Position numbers and translations under genes: made by a program
Part shown: positions 30,375 to 43,711 of the stretch, in pieces
Layout of the letters: each line of letters opens with the position of its first letter
Numbering within the stretch: position 1 is the stretch's first letter
Notes under the pieces: model-generated
Database searches by the model: none
Told to the model about the DNA's origin: nothing
Seen by the model: only the letters and a program-made list of their open reading frames with translations
Assembly (NCBI RefSeq): GCF_027587205.1
Contig: NZ_JAPDOD010000008.1
Location: 124,001-188,000, forward strand
Reading direction: 5' to 3'
Source: Solirubrobacter ginsenosidimutans
GTDB taxonomy: Bacteria > Actinomycetota > Thermoleophilia > Solirubrobacterales > Solirubrobacteraceae
Length of the DNA stretch: 64,000 nt

Positions 30375-30414
30375 GAGACAGCAGCGTAGCGCTTAAGTGC
30401 GACGGTGCTGTCTC
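30375..30414. promoter_or_regulatory. TetR operator: GAGACAGCA-N22-TGCTGTCTC
   Basis: Exact 9-bp arms at 30375-30383 and 30406-30414. The -10 box TACGCT (minus strand, 30388-30383) lies at its inner edge and the regulator's start is 2 bp away. The gap contains only this site and the promoter. Confidence 0.75.
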
Positions 30415-30418
30415 ACTC

Positions 30419-31060
30419 TCATCTGAGGACGCGGTAGGTGATGTGGGTGACGCCGGCCGGGGACTCGACCACGCCGCGCTGCTCGAGCTTGCCGGGCGGC
30501 ACGTCCTGGAGCAGGCGGGTGCCGGAACCCAACAGGACCGGGGCGACGTGGACCGCGAGCTCGTCGAGCAGCCCGGCGCGAAGGTACTGCGAGACGGCGC
30601 TGCCGCCGCCGTGGACCTGGACGTCCTTGCCGCCGGCGGCCGCCATGGCCTGCTCGTAGGCGGATTCGATGCCGTCGGTGACGAAGGTGAACGTCGTGCC
30701 GGTCAGCTCCAGCGGCTCGCGGGCGTGGCTCGTGAGCACGAACACCGGCGTGTGGAAGGGCGGCTCGTCGCCCCACCAGCCGCGGCCGTTGCCGTCGTCC
30801 TCCCACGGCCCGGAGCCGCCGCTGTACATCTTGCGGCCCATGATCCCCGCGCCCACGCGGGCGCGCAGGGCATCGAAGTGATCGGAGTCGCTGTTCTTCT
30901 CGCCGCCGCTCTGGCCGTGCTCCTCGCGCCAGGACATCGCGGCGAACGCCCACTCATGCAGCTGCATCCCGCCGATGCCGAGCGGGTCGTTCATGCTCGG
31001 GTTCGGGCCCGCGACGAAGCCGTCGAGGGAGATGGAAAGATCCGCAATCAGTGTGCTCAT
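30419..31060 (-). CDS. Dihydrofolate-reductase-like (RibD C-terminal) family protein
   Basis: 213 residues. Recognised from STLIADLSISLDGFVAGPN at the start, IMGRKMYSGG in the middle and VQVHGGGSAVSQYLRAGLLDEL near 160, typical of the YyaP/YwjB-like DHFR group. It probably reduces a pyrimidine or pterin-like substrate with NADPH; true folate reduction is doubtful. ATG 31060 has AGAGG a few bases upstream. It ends 46 bp before the TetR start on the same strand and is divergent from the epimerase gene. Confidence 0.85.
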   Translation of the reverse strand: MSTLIADLSISLDGFVAGPNPSMNDPLGIGGMQLHEWAFAAMSWREEHGQSGGEKNSDSDHFDALRARVGAGIMGRKMYSGGSGPWEDDGNGRGWWGDEPPFHTPVFVLTSHAREPLELTGTTFTFVTDGIESAYEQAMAAAGGKDVQVHGGGSAVSQYLRAGLLDELAVHVAPVLLGSGTRLLQDVPPGKLEQRGVVESPAGVTHITYRVLR

Positions 31061-32127
31061 GCCTCTTCGACCGGGGTAGCGGGCAGGATTCATCGCAAGC
31101 ATGATCGATCTGGCTGCAGAGACCGAGCGACTCCTCGCCTTCGCCGAGGGCTCACGGCACCCCGAGGGCGGCTTCGCGTGGCTGCGCTCGGACGGGACGC
31201 CGGACCTCGACCGCCCGCGCGAGCTGTGGATCACGACGCGGATGACGCACGTCTTCGCGCTCGGGGAGCTGCTGGGCTGGCCGGGCGCCGCCGAGCTCGT
31301 CGCGCACGGGCTCGACTCGCTGCGCCACGACTTCCGCGACCCGGTGCACGGCGGGTGGTTCGCGCAGGTGGGCGGGTCGACCGACAAGCGCGCCTACGAG
31401 CACGTCTTCGTGGTGCTCGCGGCGGCCTCGGCGGGCGACGACGCGCTGCTCGGCGAGGCGCTCGAGGTGCTCGACACCCGCTTCTGGGACCAGTCCGCCG
31501 GCGCGCTGGTCGACGTGTGGAATCGCGACTGGACCGACCTGGAGGCCTACCGCGGCGCCAACGCGAACATGCACGGCGTCGAGGCGATGCTCGCGACCGG
31601 CGACCCGCTGTGGCGCGAGCGGGCGGTGCGGGTGACGCAGCGGCTGGTCGTCGACAACCACCCACGGCTGAACGAGCACTTCGACGAGCAGTGGCGCCCG
31701 CTGCCGGATTACAACGTGACCGAGCCCGCGCACCCGTTCCGGCCCTACGGCGCGACGATCGGGCACTGGTTCGAGTGGGCGCGGCTCGCGTTCACGCTCG
31801 ACCGCTCCCTCTTCGAGGCCGACGCACGCAGGCTGTTCATGGCCGGCGTCCAGGACGGGTGGGACGGCAGCGGGTTCGTCTACACCGTCGACTGGGACGG
31901 CCGCCCCGTCGTGGCCGACCGGCTGCACTGGGTGCTGTGCGAGGCGATCGGCGCCGCCGCGGTGCTGGGCGAGGATGCGCTGCAGGCCGAGTGGTGGGAC
32001 CTCGCGCAGGAGCGCTTCATCGATCCCGCCGACGGCTCATGGCAGCACGAGCTCGATCCCTCCAATCGCCCGTCGAGCACCGTCTGGGACGGCAAGCCGG
32101 ACGTCTACCACGCGCTGCAGGCGACGC

Positions 32128-36802
<4,675 letters not shown>

Positions 36803-36810
36803 CGCCGTTT

Positions 36811-36860
36811 CTAAAGAGGGTCTGACCCCATTTATGTAAAGGGGGTCAGACCCTCTTTAG
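36811..36860. repeat. 19-bp-stem inverted repeat containing GGGTCTGACCCC
   Basis: CTAAAGAGGGTCTGACCCC (36811-36829) and its exact complement (36842-36860) flank a 12-nt AT-rich loop. It lies between two minus-strand genes (GT39 stop 36882, protease start 36802), where it can terminate the GT39 message. Same core as the palindromes near 0.3, 9.5 and 10.5 kb. Confidence 0.9.
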
Positions 36861-36881
36861 GTTGGCGCTCACGGCTGCGCG

Positions 36882-39062
36882 TCAGCCCGCGGCCGCCAGC
36901 GCCGCGGACTGCCCCGCGCAGTCGTAGAGCGTCACGCCGTCGGCGTTGACGGACTTGCAGGCGGACTGCACGGCGGCCATCGCGGTGGTCGAGCCCGTCC
37001 GGCCGTCGTTGCGGAGCCCGCCGCCACCGGAGTCGTCGGCGAGCACCCAGCGGATCTTGCCCAGCTGGACCTCGGACGCGAGCCAAGCGGGAGTGACCGC
37101 GCTCTCGCGCCCGGAGAACCCGCCGATGCCGGCGACATCCGCGTCGGAGGCGATGATCGCGGCCGCCGCGGTGGACTGGCTCGAGACGGCGAGCGTGCCG
37201 CCGCCGTTGGCCTTGATGTACGCGAGCGCCGAAGTAAGCGACGCGGAATTGCCGCCGAACGCGCCACCGCCACCGCCGGGCCCACCGAATCCGCCACGGC
37301 CGCCGAACCCGTTGGCGCCGGGAGTGGTCCCGCCGGCGCCGGGGGCGATGCCGTTGGTGCCGGTGCCGCCCGGGGCCGTTCCGTTCGCGCCGGGCGCCGA
37401 GCCCGCGCCGCCTGGGGCCGTTCCGCTCGCGCCGGGGGCCGTGCCGGTCATGCCCGGGTCGATGCCGCCTGCGCCCGGGGGCGTGTTGGCGCCCGCCGGC
37501 GGCGTGAAGTTGCCCCCGCCGAAGCCGCCGCGGCCGCGGAAACCGCCGCCGCCCCCTCCCGGACCGCCGAAGCCGACGCCCGCCGTTGCCGGGCCACCCG
37601 CCGGGAAGGTTCCGTTGGTGGCGTGGCCGAGGGTCTGGATCGACCAGGTCGCCGGCGCGATCAGGAGCGCCGCGAGCGCGCCCGCGATGCCCGCGTTGCG
37701 CGTCCGGGCGTCGGGGCCGAACGCGACCGCGCCCGCCCCCAGCACACCCACCACGACGAGGACCGGCGGGACCCACGAAAGCGAGCCCGAATTGTCGCCG
37801 AGCACCTTCAGCTCCGTCAACACGGCGCCGGCGATCGCGAGCGGGCCCGCGATCCGCGCGAGCCGATCGCCCTGCGTGAAGCGCACGGCGCCCGCACCGA
37901 CCAGCGCCGCCGCGAACGGGGCGAGCTCACTCACGTAATAGGGGTGGAAGATGCCCTTGGCGCTGCTGAACGCGACCGCGGCGGTCAGCGCCACGCCGCC
38001 GACGGCCAGCACCCAGCCGGTGACCGGGTCACGGCGCGACAGGCGCGAGGAGACCACGAGCGCGACGCCCGCCACCAGCGCGAAGCCCAGGAGCCAGCCC
38101 GCCTGCCCGCCCAGCGCGCTGTTCAAAAGCCGCAACACACCGGGATCGCCCCCGAAGAGGCCGTTGCCGCCGCCGAACCCGCCGCCACCGCCACCCGGCC
38201 CGCCGCCACCGGCCATGCCCTGCGGCCCACCCGCCTGGCCGTCGAGCCGGCCGAGGCCGTTGTAATTGACGATCAGCGACCAGATCGAGTTGTCCGACGT
38301 GCCCGAGATCCAGGGCCGCGACGACGCCGGCGTCAGCGCGACCAGCAGCGGCCACGCCCCACCCGCCACGATCAGCGCGAGCCCGCCGCCGAGCAGCCCG
38401 CGCACCCGGTTGCGCGGCGCCGCCCACAGCCACGCGACCGCTAGCGCGGGCACGACCAGCAGCGCCGCGGCCATCTTCGTCTCAAAGCCGAACCCGACGA
38501 GCGCACCCGCGAGCACCATCCAGCGCACCCGGCCGTCCTCCAACGCCCGCACGACCGCCCACAGCGCGCCGACGACGCACAGGATCAGCAGCGCATCCGG
38601 GTTGTTGTGGCGCGAGACGGCGACCGCGATCGGCGTCAGCGCCAGCACCGCGCCCGCGATGAACCCACCCGCCCGGCCGAACCGCCGCGCGACGAGGTCG
38701 TAGACGAGCCACACCGACGCGACGCCCATCAGCGCCTGCGGCACGAGCATCGCCCACGAGTTGAACCCGAACACGCGCACGGACAGCGCCTGCACCCACA
38801 GCGCCATCGGCGGCTTGTCCACCGTCATCACGCCGCCGGCGTCCAAGGATCCGTACAGGAACGCGTGCCACGACCCGGCCATCGAGCGCACCGCGCCCGC
38901 GTAGTAGTCGTTCGCCCACCCGTTGCGCGACAGCGCCCACAGGTTCAAGGCACCCGCCAGCACCAGCAGCGCGGCGACTTCGGGGCGGGGGAGAGCTACG
39001 GCACGCCCGCGCACCCGCGGGCGGGCGGGGACGCGCAGGCCGTCATGGGTCGTGGCAGACAT
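36882..39062 (-). CDS. GT39-family membrane glycosyltransferase with a Gly/Pro-rich insert
   Basis: 726 residues with about 11 membrane helices. The lipid-linked-sugar transferase fold shows the GWANDYYAGAVRSM loop with the conserved acidic residue, DKPPMALWVQALS, and SRHNNPDALLILCVV. Two Gly-rich low-complexity stretches occur: a short one near 280-300, and a long periplasmic one (about 480-600) built of GTAPG/GGxGG repeats. The C-terminal ~115 residues form a small soluble domain (ALAYIKANGGGTLAVSSQ, WLASEVQLGKIRWVLADD) also seen in actinobacterial ArnT/YfhO-like transferases. ATG 39062 has GAGGG upstream. Acceptor unknown (cell envelope glycan or protein). Confidence 0.88.
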   Translation of the reverse strand: MSATTHDGLRVPARPRVRGRAVALPRPEVAALLVLAGALNLWALSRNGWANDYYAGAVRSMAGSWHAFLYGSLDAGGVMTVDKPPMALWVQALSVRVFGFNSWAMLVPQALMGVASVWLVYDLVARRFGRAGGFIAGAVLALTPIAVAVSRHNNPDALLILCVVGALWAVVRALEDGRVRWMVLAGALVGFGFETKMAAALLVVPALAVAWLWAAPRNRVRGLLGGGLALIVAGGAWPLLVALTPASSRPWISGTSDNSIWSLIVNYNGLGRLDGQAGGPQGMAGGGGPGGGGGGFGGGNGLFGGDPGVLRLLNSALGGQAGWLLGFALVAGVALVVSSRLSRRDPVTGWVLAVGGVALTAAVAFSSAKGIFHPYYVSELAPFAAALVGAGAVRFTQGDRLARIAGPLAIAGAVLTELKVLGDNSGSLSWVPPVLVVVGVLGAGAVAFGPDARTRNAGIAGALAALLIAPATWSIQTLGHATNGTFPAGGPATAGVGFGGPGGGGGGFRGRGGFGGGNFTPPAGANTPPGAGGIDPGMTGTAPGASGTAPGGAGSAPGANGTAPGGTGTNGIAPGAGGTTPGANGFGGRGGFGGPGGGGGAFGGNSASLTSALAYIKANGGGTLAVSSQSTAAAAIIASDADVAGIGGFSGRESAVTPAWLASEVQLGKIRWVLADDSGGGGLRNDGRTGSTTAMAAVQSACKSVNADGVTLYDCAGQSAALAAAG

Positions 39063-39126
39063 GCCTCAACCCTCGGCACGGCCCGTAAGAGAAGCCTCGG
39101 ACTTCCCTGAGAACTCCCTGGGAACC

Positions 39127-39147
39127 TAAAGGGGACAGTCCCCTTTA
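39127..39147. repeat. Palindrome TAAAGGGGAC-A-GTCCCCTTTA with T-run
   Basis: Exact 10-bp arms around A39137, followed on the plus strand by TTT. It is upstream of the GT39 gene. The core GGGGACAGTCCCC is a sister form of GGGGTCAGACCCC, with the middle bases exchanged. Confidence 0.8.
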
Positions 39148-39150
39148 TTT

Positions 39151-39276
39151 TCAGTCCTCGTCGGAGAAGGTCCGGTCGCGCAACACGCCCAGGTGGGGGA
39201 CGACGAACGCGGCGAGGGCGATGAGCAGCAGGATCACGGTCAGCGGGCGGCCGAAGAAGATGCCGCGACAAAGAAC
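39151..39276 (-). pseudogene. Possible remnant of a small membrane protein gene
   Basis: On the minus strand this stretch reads as a basic turn, one hydrophobic helix (LTVILLLIALAAFVVPH) and an acidic end (RDRTFSDED) before a stop at 39151-39153, with GC-rich third positions typical of coding DNA here. No ATG, GTG or TTG opens the frame. A TTG at 39271 is one base out of frame. Either the 5' end is broken by a one-base loss or the gene is decayed. The rest of the gap up to 39351 shows nothing else. Confidence 0.35.
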
Positions 39277-39351
39277 CCGGCGCCGATCGCGGCGCGCGAA
39301 CCGAGCCTCCCTCTCATCTTCAGACCACGTACCCAGGAACGGGGTCGCATC

Positions 39352-39357
39352 TATCCT
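39352..39357 (+). promoter_or_regulatory. -10 box for leaderless cyclophilin transcript
   Basis: TATCCT, 8 nt before GTG 39366, with no ribosome site between. Confidence 0.45.
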
Positions 39358-39365
39358 TGCCCGCC

Positions 39366-40067
39366 GTGTCCAGGTCCCTCACCGTCGCTGCCGCCTGCCT
39401 TGCCCTGCTTCTCACCGCGTGCGGTGGATCGGACAAACCGAAGGCCGCCCAGTCCACCGCCACGCCCGCGGAGGCCACCGCCACGGCGGCCGCCGCGCTC
39501 GACGAGAACCACTGCACGCCCGCGAAGAACCCGGGCGAGCAGAAGCGAGCCAAGCTCAAGAAGCCGACCGAGACCCTCGACGCCGCACATACCTACGTCG
39601 CCACGGTCGACACCAACTGCGGCGCGTTCGAGATCACCCTGGACGCCAAGCGCGCGCCCAAGACGGGCGGCTCCTTCAAGTATCTGGCCGACCAGGGCTT
39701 CTACGACGGCCTGCTGATCCACCGGATCGTCCCCGGGTTCGTCTTCCAGGGCGGTGACCCGCTGGGCACCGGCAACGGCGGCCCCGGCTACCAGGTCGTC
39801 GAAGCGCCGCCGAAGACGCTCAAGTACGTCAAGTACGTCGTCGCGATGGCCAAGGCCGCCAACGACCCGGTCGGCGCGTCCGGTTCCCAGTTCTTCGTGG
39901 TGACCGGCAAGGACGGCGAGCAGCTCACGCCCGACTACGCGCTCCTGGGCGAGGTCACCTCAGGCCAGGACGTGGCCGACAAGATCGGGGCGATCATCAC
40001 GGACCCGCGCTCGGACTTCCCGGACGCGCCCGTGCTGATCAACTCGATCAAGGTCGACGAGAGCTAG
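39366..40067 (+). CDS. Cyclophilin-type peptidyl-prolyl isomerase lipoprotein
   Basis: 233 residues. Lipoprotein signal with lipobox LLTAC near residue 20, an Ala/Thr linker, then a cyclophilin domain with IHRIVPGFVFQGGDP, the catalytic Arg in HRIVPGF, and GSQFFVVTG. It should help fold exported proteins at the outer face of the membrane. GTG 39366 is preferred to TTG 39357 because it follows the -10 box and starts the signal peptide. The stop shares CTAG with the convergent lipoprotein gene. Confidence 0.9.
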   Translation: MSRSLTVAAACLALLLTACGGSDKPKAAQSTATPAEATATAAAALDENHCTPAKNPGEQKRAKLKKPTETLDAAHTYVATVDTNCGAFEITLDAKRAPKTGGSFKYLADQGFYDGLLIHRIVPGFVFQGGDPLGTGNGGPGYQVVEAPPKTLKYVKYVVAMAKAANDPVGASGSQFFVVTGKDGEQLTPDYALLGEVTSGQDVADKIGAIITDPRSDFPDAPVLINSIKVDES

Positions 40068-40696
40068 CCGCCGAGGTTCCAGATCCCGCCGGCGGTGGTC
40101 GGCACGATCTCCAGCGCGAGCTGGAAGCGCGTCGGCGCCTCACCACCGCGCGGCGCCGGGAAGAGCAGGCAGCCGGACGTCTTGCGCCCGACGTCGAGGC
40201 GCAGCGTCTCGGCCTCGAAGCCGTTCGAGCACGCGGCGCGGGCACCGGCGTCGATCCCTACCGGCTTACCGTCGCCGTAGCTCAGCGCGGCCTGGCGCAG
40301 CGGCGCCTCGTAGACGGTGATGCCCGTGTTCTCGAGCTTCAGCTGCACGGCGACGTGGTCGCCGACGGTCTCGACCTTGGTCGGCGTGACCTGCAGGCGG
40401 ATGCCGATGTTGGTGCCGGTCAGGGTGATCGGCTCACCCAGCCGGGCCTCCGCCGGGCGCGGCGGCTGGTGGTACTCGGTCTCGATGTCGGTCTCCGCGT
40501 CGCCCGTGGGCTCGTTGTGGATCTCGACGTAATAGTCCTTGACGCCCTGCGAGTAGCCCGCGAGATCGGGGTCCTCGTGCCGGGCCGGCGCCGTGGGCGT
40601 CGGGGTCGCGGTGGGCGTCGTGTCCGCGGCCTTCTTGTCGCCGCCACAGCCCGCGAGCAGCACGGCGAGCGCGGCGACTACGAACAACGTCTTCAT
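40064..40696 (-). CDS. Lipoprotein with a DUF4352-like immunoglobulin fold
   Basis: 210 residues. Lipobox LLAGC at residues 13-17, a Thr/Pro linker (PTATPTPTAPARHED), then a beta-sandwich domain with ITLTGTNIGIRLQVTPTKVE, VAVQLKLENTGI and SGCLLFPAPRG, as in DUF4352-type extracellular domains. Function unknown. ATG 40696 has GAGG a few bases upstream. Stop bases CTAG (40064-40067) are shared with the cyclophilin gene. Confidence 0.75.
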   Translation of the reverse strand: MKTLFVVAALAVLLAGCGGDKKAADTTPTATPTPTAPARHEDPDLAGYSQGVKDYYVEIHNEPTGDAETDIETEYHQPPRPAEARLGEPITLTGTNIGIRLQVTPTKVETVGDHVAVQLKLENTGITVYEAPLRQAALSYGDGKPVGIDAGARAACSNGFEAETLRLDVGRKTSGCLLFPAPRGGEAPTRFQLALEIVPTTAGGIWNLGG

Positions 40697-40714
40697 GTGA
40701 CCTCGGAAATACCA

Positions 40715-40748
40715 CGAGGGCGCCGGCCGCGAACGGCCGGCGCCCTCG
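40715..40748 (-). terminator. 15-bp GC-rich hairpin with CGAA loop
   Basis: CGAGGGCGCCGGCCG (40715-40729) pairs exactly with 40734-40748 around CGAA. It lies 12 bases after the stop of the TIM-barrel gene (minus strand) and before the lipoprotein start. No U-run, as is usual for actinobacterial terminators. Confidence 0.8.
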
Positions 40749-40760
40749 GGATTGGAGCGC

Positions 40761-42608
40761 TTACGGAGTGGTGGTGCTCAGCGTGAAGGTGAGCGTCTTG
40801 CTGTAGCTGCCGGAGCGCAGCGTGTCCGTCGCGCCGATCGCCTGGCGGAAACCGACGGTGACGGTGTCCGCACCCGCGGTCGGACCGGCGTAGCTGAGGA
40901 TGTTCAGCGGCGTGTTGGCCACTTCGCTCAGCGACGCGTAGGCCGGGTTCGGGTTGGCGGTGTTGGCGGCGCGCACCTGCAGCGCCGACGGCAGCGCGAA
41001 CGTGCCGTTGACGAGGTGGCCCGTGGCGGTGCTGCTTGCGTCCGTGACCGAGAGGGTCGCGTCACCGGCGGTGCTGACGACCGACGCGGCGACGGCCGTG
41101 TCGTACGTCCGGGCGACGGCGGGCGTGAACGCGCCGAAGCTGGGCGAGCCGCCGAGCGTCAGGGAGAGCGAGGTCGGCACGGTGCCGCCCACGCCGCCCA
41201 CGGCGTTGGCGTTGCTTGAGCCCGTGAGCAGGATCGACTCCGTCGCGTCATCGGCGTTGGAGGTGATCCGCAGCAGGGCGACGGAGCGGTAGTTGGTCTT
41301 CGTCGGCTTGAAGCCGACCTTCACGGTGCAGGTGCCGCGCGGGACGGCCGGGGTCGCGTTCGGGTTACCGGCGGCGACCGTGGAGTTGGCGCAGGTGCTG
41401 CTGACGATCGCGAAGTCGCCGGCGTCGGAGCCGCCGGTCTGGTTGGCGATCGTGTTCGTGGTGATGACGAGCGGCGCCTGGCCCGTGTTGGTGATCTTCA
41501 CGTCGACGGCGTTCTCGGCGGCCGGGGTGCCGGCCGCGACCGTCGGGAAGTTCGTCGGAAGGCCGAGCACCGCCGGAGCGATGGACGGGCCGATCGGCGA
41601 GAGGTTGGTGAAGCTCGTGTCCGCGTCGGTCACGGTGCCACCGTCATGCTCGTGGTGGTAGTACTGGACCTTGCCCAGCGCGGCGGCGAAGATCGGGCGG
41701 AAGTCGAGCTCGCCGGTGCCCGTCGGACGCGGCGAACCGGTGCGCGTGTCCGTGGGGCTGTTCTGGGCGGCGATGTTGATGCCGTCCTTGATGTGCATCA
41801 TCTTCACGCGCGTCGGGTTGGCGTTGACCAGCGCCGCGGTCGCCTCGCCGGTGACGTCGCCGAACGCGTCCGAGGACCAGAAGACGTCGACCTCGGCCTG
41901 CACGTAGCGGGACTCGGTGCGGTCCATGAGGATCTGCCAGGCCGACTTCAGGACGCCGTTGTCGACGTACTTGGCGTCGAACTCGCCCGTGTGGTTATGG
42001 ATGTAGACGGGGCCGACACCCGCCTCGACGGCCTCCTTGCCCAGGCGGTTGAGCGCCTGCGCGGTGAGCAGCGTGTTGGAGTACGTGTTGATGCCCGGGG
42101 AGGCGACGCCGCCCGAGCCGATGTAGTCCATGCCGAGGATCTTCGACGCGGCGAGGCGCTCGGTCCACGCCGGGCCCACGTCGGTCACGGTGCCGTGCCA
42201 GCCGGCCGCGTGCAGGCCGTACTTGTCGAGCAGCGCGCGGTAGGCGACCAGGCCTGGAATGTCGTTCTGCGCCGGGAAACCGGAGTGCGCGAAGAGCTCG
42301 ATGTTGGTCCAGCCCTTGCGCTGGAAGAAGGCGAACAGGCCTTCGAGGCGCTCGAGGCGGCAGGTGGTGCTGGTGGACGTCAGGCACGCGGCAGAAACGC
42401 CGGTGACCGGGTTGGCGGCGCCAGTGTTGCCGCCGTTGTTCAAGTACGTCCCGTAGTTGAACATCTGCGTGCTCGCCTGACCGGCCGGAATGCCGTTGCC
42501 GGTCTTCGCGGGCCGCTGCGCCTGCGCAGACGCCGAGCTAGCGAGGACCGCAACACCAGTCGCGGCAACCACGGCGCACGTGCGAGCGCGCCGAGAGATT
42601 CCCTTCAA
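40761..42608 (-). CDS. Secreted xylose-isomerase-like TIM-barrel protein with HYDIN/choice-of-anchor-like beta domains
   Basis: 615 residues. Signal peptide 1-30 (CAVVAATGVAVLASSASAQA). A sugar-phosphate-isomerase-type barrel follows (GWTNIELFAHSGFP, VYIHNHTGEFD, YVQAEVDVFWSSDAFG, VKMMHIKDGINIA, YYHHEHDGG) with the usual metal-binding Glu/His/Asp positions kept. Two Ser/Thr/Ala-rich beta-sandwich domains occupy the C-terminal 280 residues. Exported versions of this barrel often belong to keto-sugar degradation loci. TTG 42608 is the start: AGGAGAAGG lies 4-8 nt upstream and the signal begins there. A promoter fits at 42670-42699. Confidence 0.82.
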   Translation of the reverse strand: MKGISRRARTCAVVAATGVAVLASSASAQAQRPAKTGNGIPAGQASTQMFNYGTYLNNGGNTGAANPVTGVSAACLTSTSTTCRLERLEGLFAFFQRKGWTNIELFAHSGFPAQNDIPGLVAYRALLDKYGLHAAGWHGTVTDVGPAWTERLAASKILGMDYIGSGGVASPGINTYSNTLLTAQALNRLGKEAVEAGVGPVYIHNHTGEFDAKYVDNGVLKSAWQILMDRTESRYVQAEVDVFWSSDAFGDVTGEATAALVNANPTRVKMMHIKDGINIAAQNSPTDTRTGSPRPTGTGELDFRPIFAAALGKVQYYHHEHDGGTVTDADTSFTNLSPIGPSIAPAVLGLPTNFPTVAAGTPAAENAVDVKITNTGQAPLVITTNTIANQTGGSDAGDFAIVSSTCANSTVAAGNPNATPAVPRGTCTVKVGFKPTKTNYRSVALLRITSNADDATESILLTGSSNANAVGGVGGTVPTSLSLTLGGSPSFGAFTPAVARTYDTAVAASVVSTAGDATLSVTDASSTATGHLVNGTFALPSALQVRAANTANPNPAYASLSEVANTPLNILSYAGPTAGADTVTVGFRQAIGATDTLRSGSYSKTLTFTLSTTTP

Positions 42609-42669
42609 TTCGCCTTCTCCTCTTTCTGACCTCGAACCGGAGTGTGAGGTCGATGACAACCCGATGAGA

Positions 42670-42699
42670 AGACTAGTCGAGCTTTAGATCAGAAGTCAA
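42670..42699 (-). promoter_or_regulatory. Sigma-70-type promoter of the secreted TIM-barrel gene
   Basis: TTGACT (42699-42694) and TAGTCT (42675-42670) on the minus strand, 18-nt spacer. Transcription would start near 42663, leaving a leader of about 55 nt with a ribosome site. The rest of the 164-bp gap, up to 42772, shows nothing else. Confidence 0.6.
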
Positions 42700-42772
42700 T
42701 GGTCTTTTGCGGCGCGACCCAGCAAAACGTCTAGGACGCTTTTGTCGAGCCTCGCAACCATTTGCTGCGGCG

Positions 42773-43711
42773 TCAGTGCAAAGTGGTCAGAGTCGACCAC
42801 GTGCGCCCGCCGTCCTTGGACCGGCGGATCTTGCCGCCGACCACGGCGGCGAGGATCTCGCCCTGCCGGCCGGCCGTGACTTCGCTGGGCAGGCCGCCGA
42901 TGTCGCCGCGGTCCTGCCAGGTGCGCCCGCCGTCGGTGCTGGCGCGGACCTTGCCGTTGCGGTCGACGCTGTAGAGCGCGTCCTTGCTCGGCCAGATCAG
43001 CCGCGCGCCGAAGGTCGTGTCGCGCGGGCGCCAGGACTGCCCGGCGTTCGTGGAGACGAAGGTGCCCTGCTCGGTCGAGACCGCCCACTGCTGCGGATCG
43101 CCGGGATTGACGACGACGTCGATGGGCGCCGCGGGCGGTGTCCGCTTCTCCCAGGTCGCGCCGCCGTCGCTGGAGACCTGGATGTCGGGCGACTCGGCGT
43201 TGACGCCGAGGATCAGCTTCCCGGCCATCTCGAGCTCGTGGTAGTCGGCCTCCGGCCCCTGGACGCGCTCCCAGGTGGCGCCGTGGTCCTTGGAGCGGAT
43301 CAGCCCCAGGTTCTCCGGGAGCTCACCGTCCTGGGGATGGCCGGAGGCGAGCAGGTCGTCGGGGCCTGCGAAGCGCACGACGAGGTTGCCGGAGACTCTG
43401 CCGCCCGGGAGCTGGCCGGTGAGGCGCTCGGCCTCCTTCGCGCCGGGAGCGAGGCGGAACAGCGCCGGCCCGGAGCCGACCATGATCGTCCCGTCGCCGG
43501 GGTCGACCGTGACCGAGTTGATCGCCGGGCTGGACCCGTCGCCGGCCGGCGGCGGCGCGGTGGCGGCGGGATCGGCGGTCGTGGGCGCTTCGGTCGGCGC
43601 CTCGGTGGGCGCGCTGGTCGGGCTCGCGGGCGGCGCCGGGTCACCGCCGCAGGCGGCGAAGGCCAACGTTGCCGCGAGCACGCACGCGCGCGCGAGGGGC
43701 TCAATCCGCAC
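42773..43711 (-). CDS. Asp-box (BNR/YCF48-like) beta-propeller lipoprotein
   Basis: 312 residues. Lipobox LAFAAC near residue 21, Thr/Pro/Glu linker, then five Asp-box motifs SxDxGxTW (SKDHGATW, SSDGGATW, STNAGQSW, STDGGRTW, SKDGGRTW), as in sialidase/YCF48-type propellers. No sialidase catalytic residues (RIP, Tyr nucleophile) were seen, so binding or assembly is more likely than hydrolysis. GTG 43711 overlaps the end of the ThuA gene by 11 bp, so the two lipoproteins are coupled. Confidence 0.82.
   Translation of the reverse strand: MRIEPLARACVLAATLAFAACGGDPAPPASPTSAPTEAPTEAPTTADPAATAPPPAGDGSSPAINSVTVDPGDGTIMVGSGPALFRLAPGAKEAERLTGQLPGGRVSGNLVVRFAGPDDLLASGHPQDGELPENLGLIRSKDHGATWERVQGPEADYHELEMAGKLILGVNAESPDIQVSSDGGATWEKRTPPAAPIDVVVNPGDPQQWAVSTEQGTFVSTNAGQSWRPRDTTFGARLIWPSKDALYSVDRNGKVRASTDGGRTWQDRGDIGGLPSEVTAGRQGEILAAVVGGKIRRSKDGGRTWSTLTTLH

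Noticed and set aside
42696..42772. Minus-strand tail reading HFALTPQQMVARLDKSV after the Asp-box gene
   Set aside because: It looks protein-like, but codons are AT-rich at third positions (TTT, GCA, GTT, CTA, AAA), unlike genes here, and it does not join the Asp-box frame without a shift. Treated as 3' untranslated sequence.
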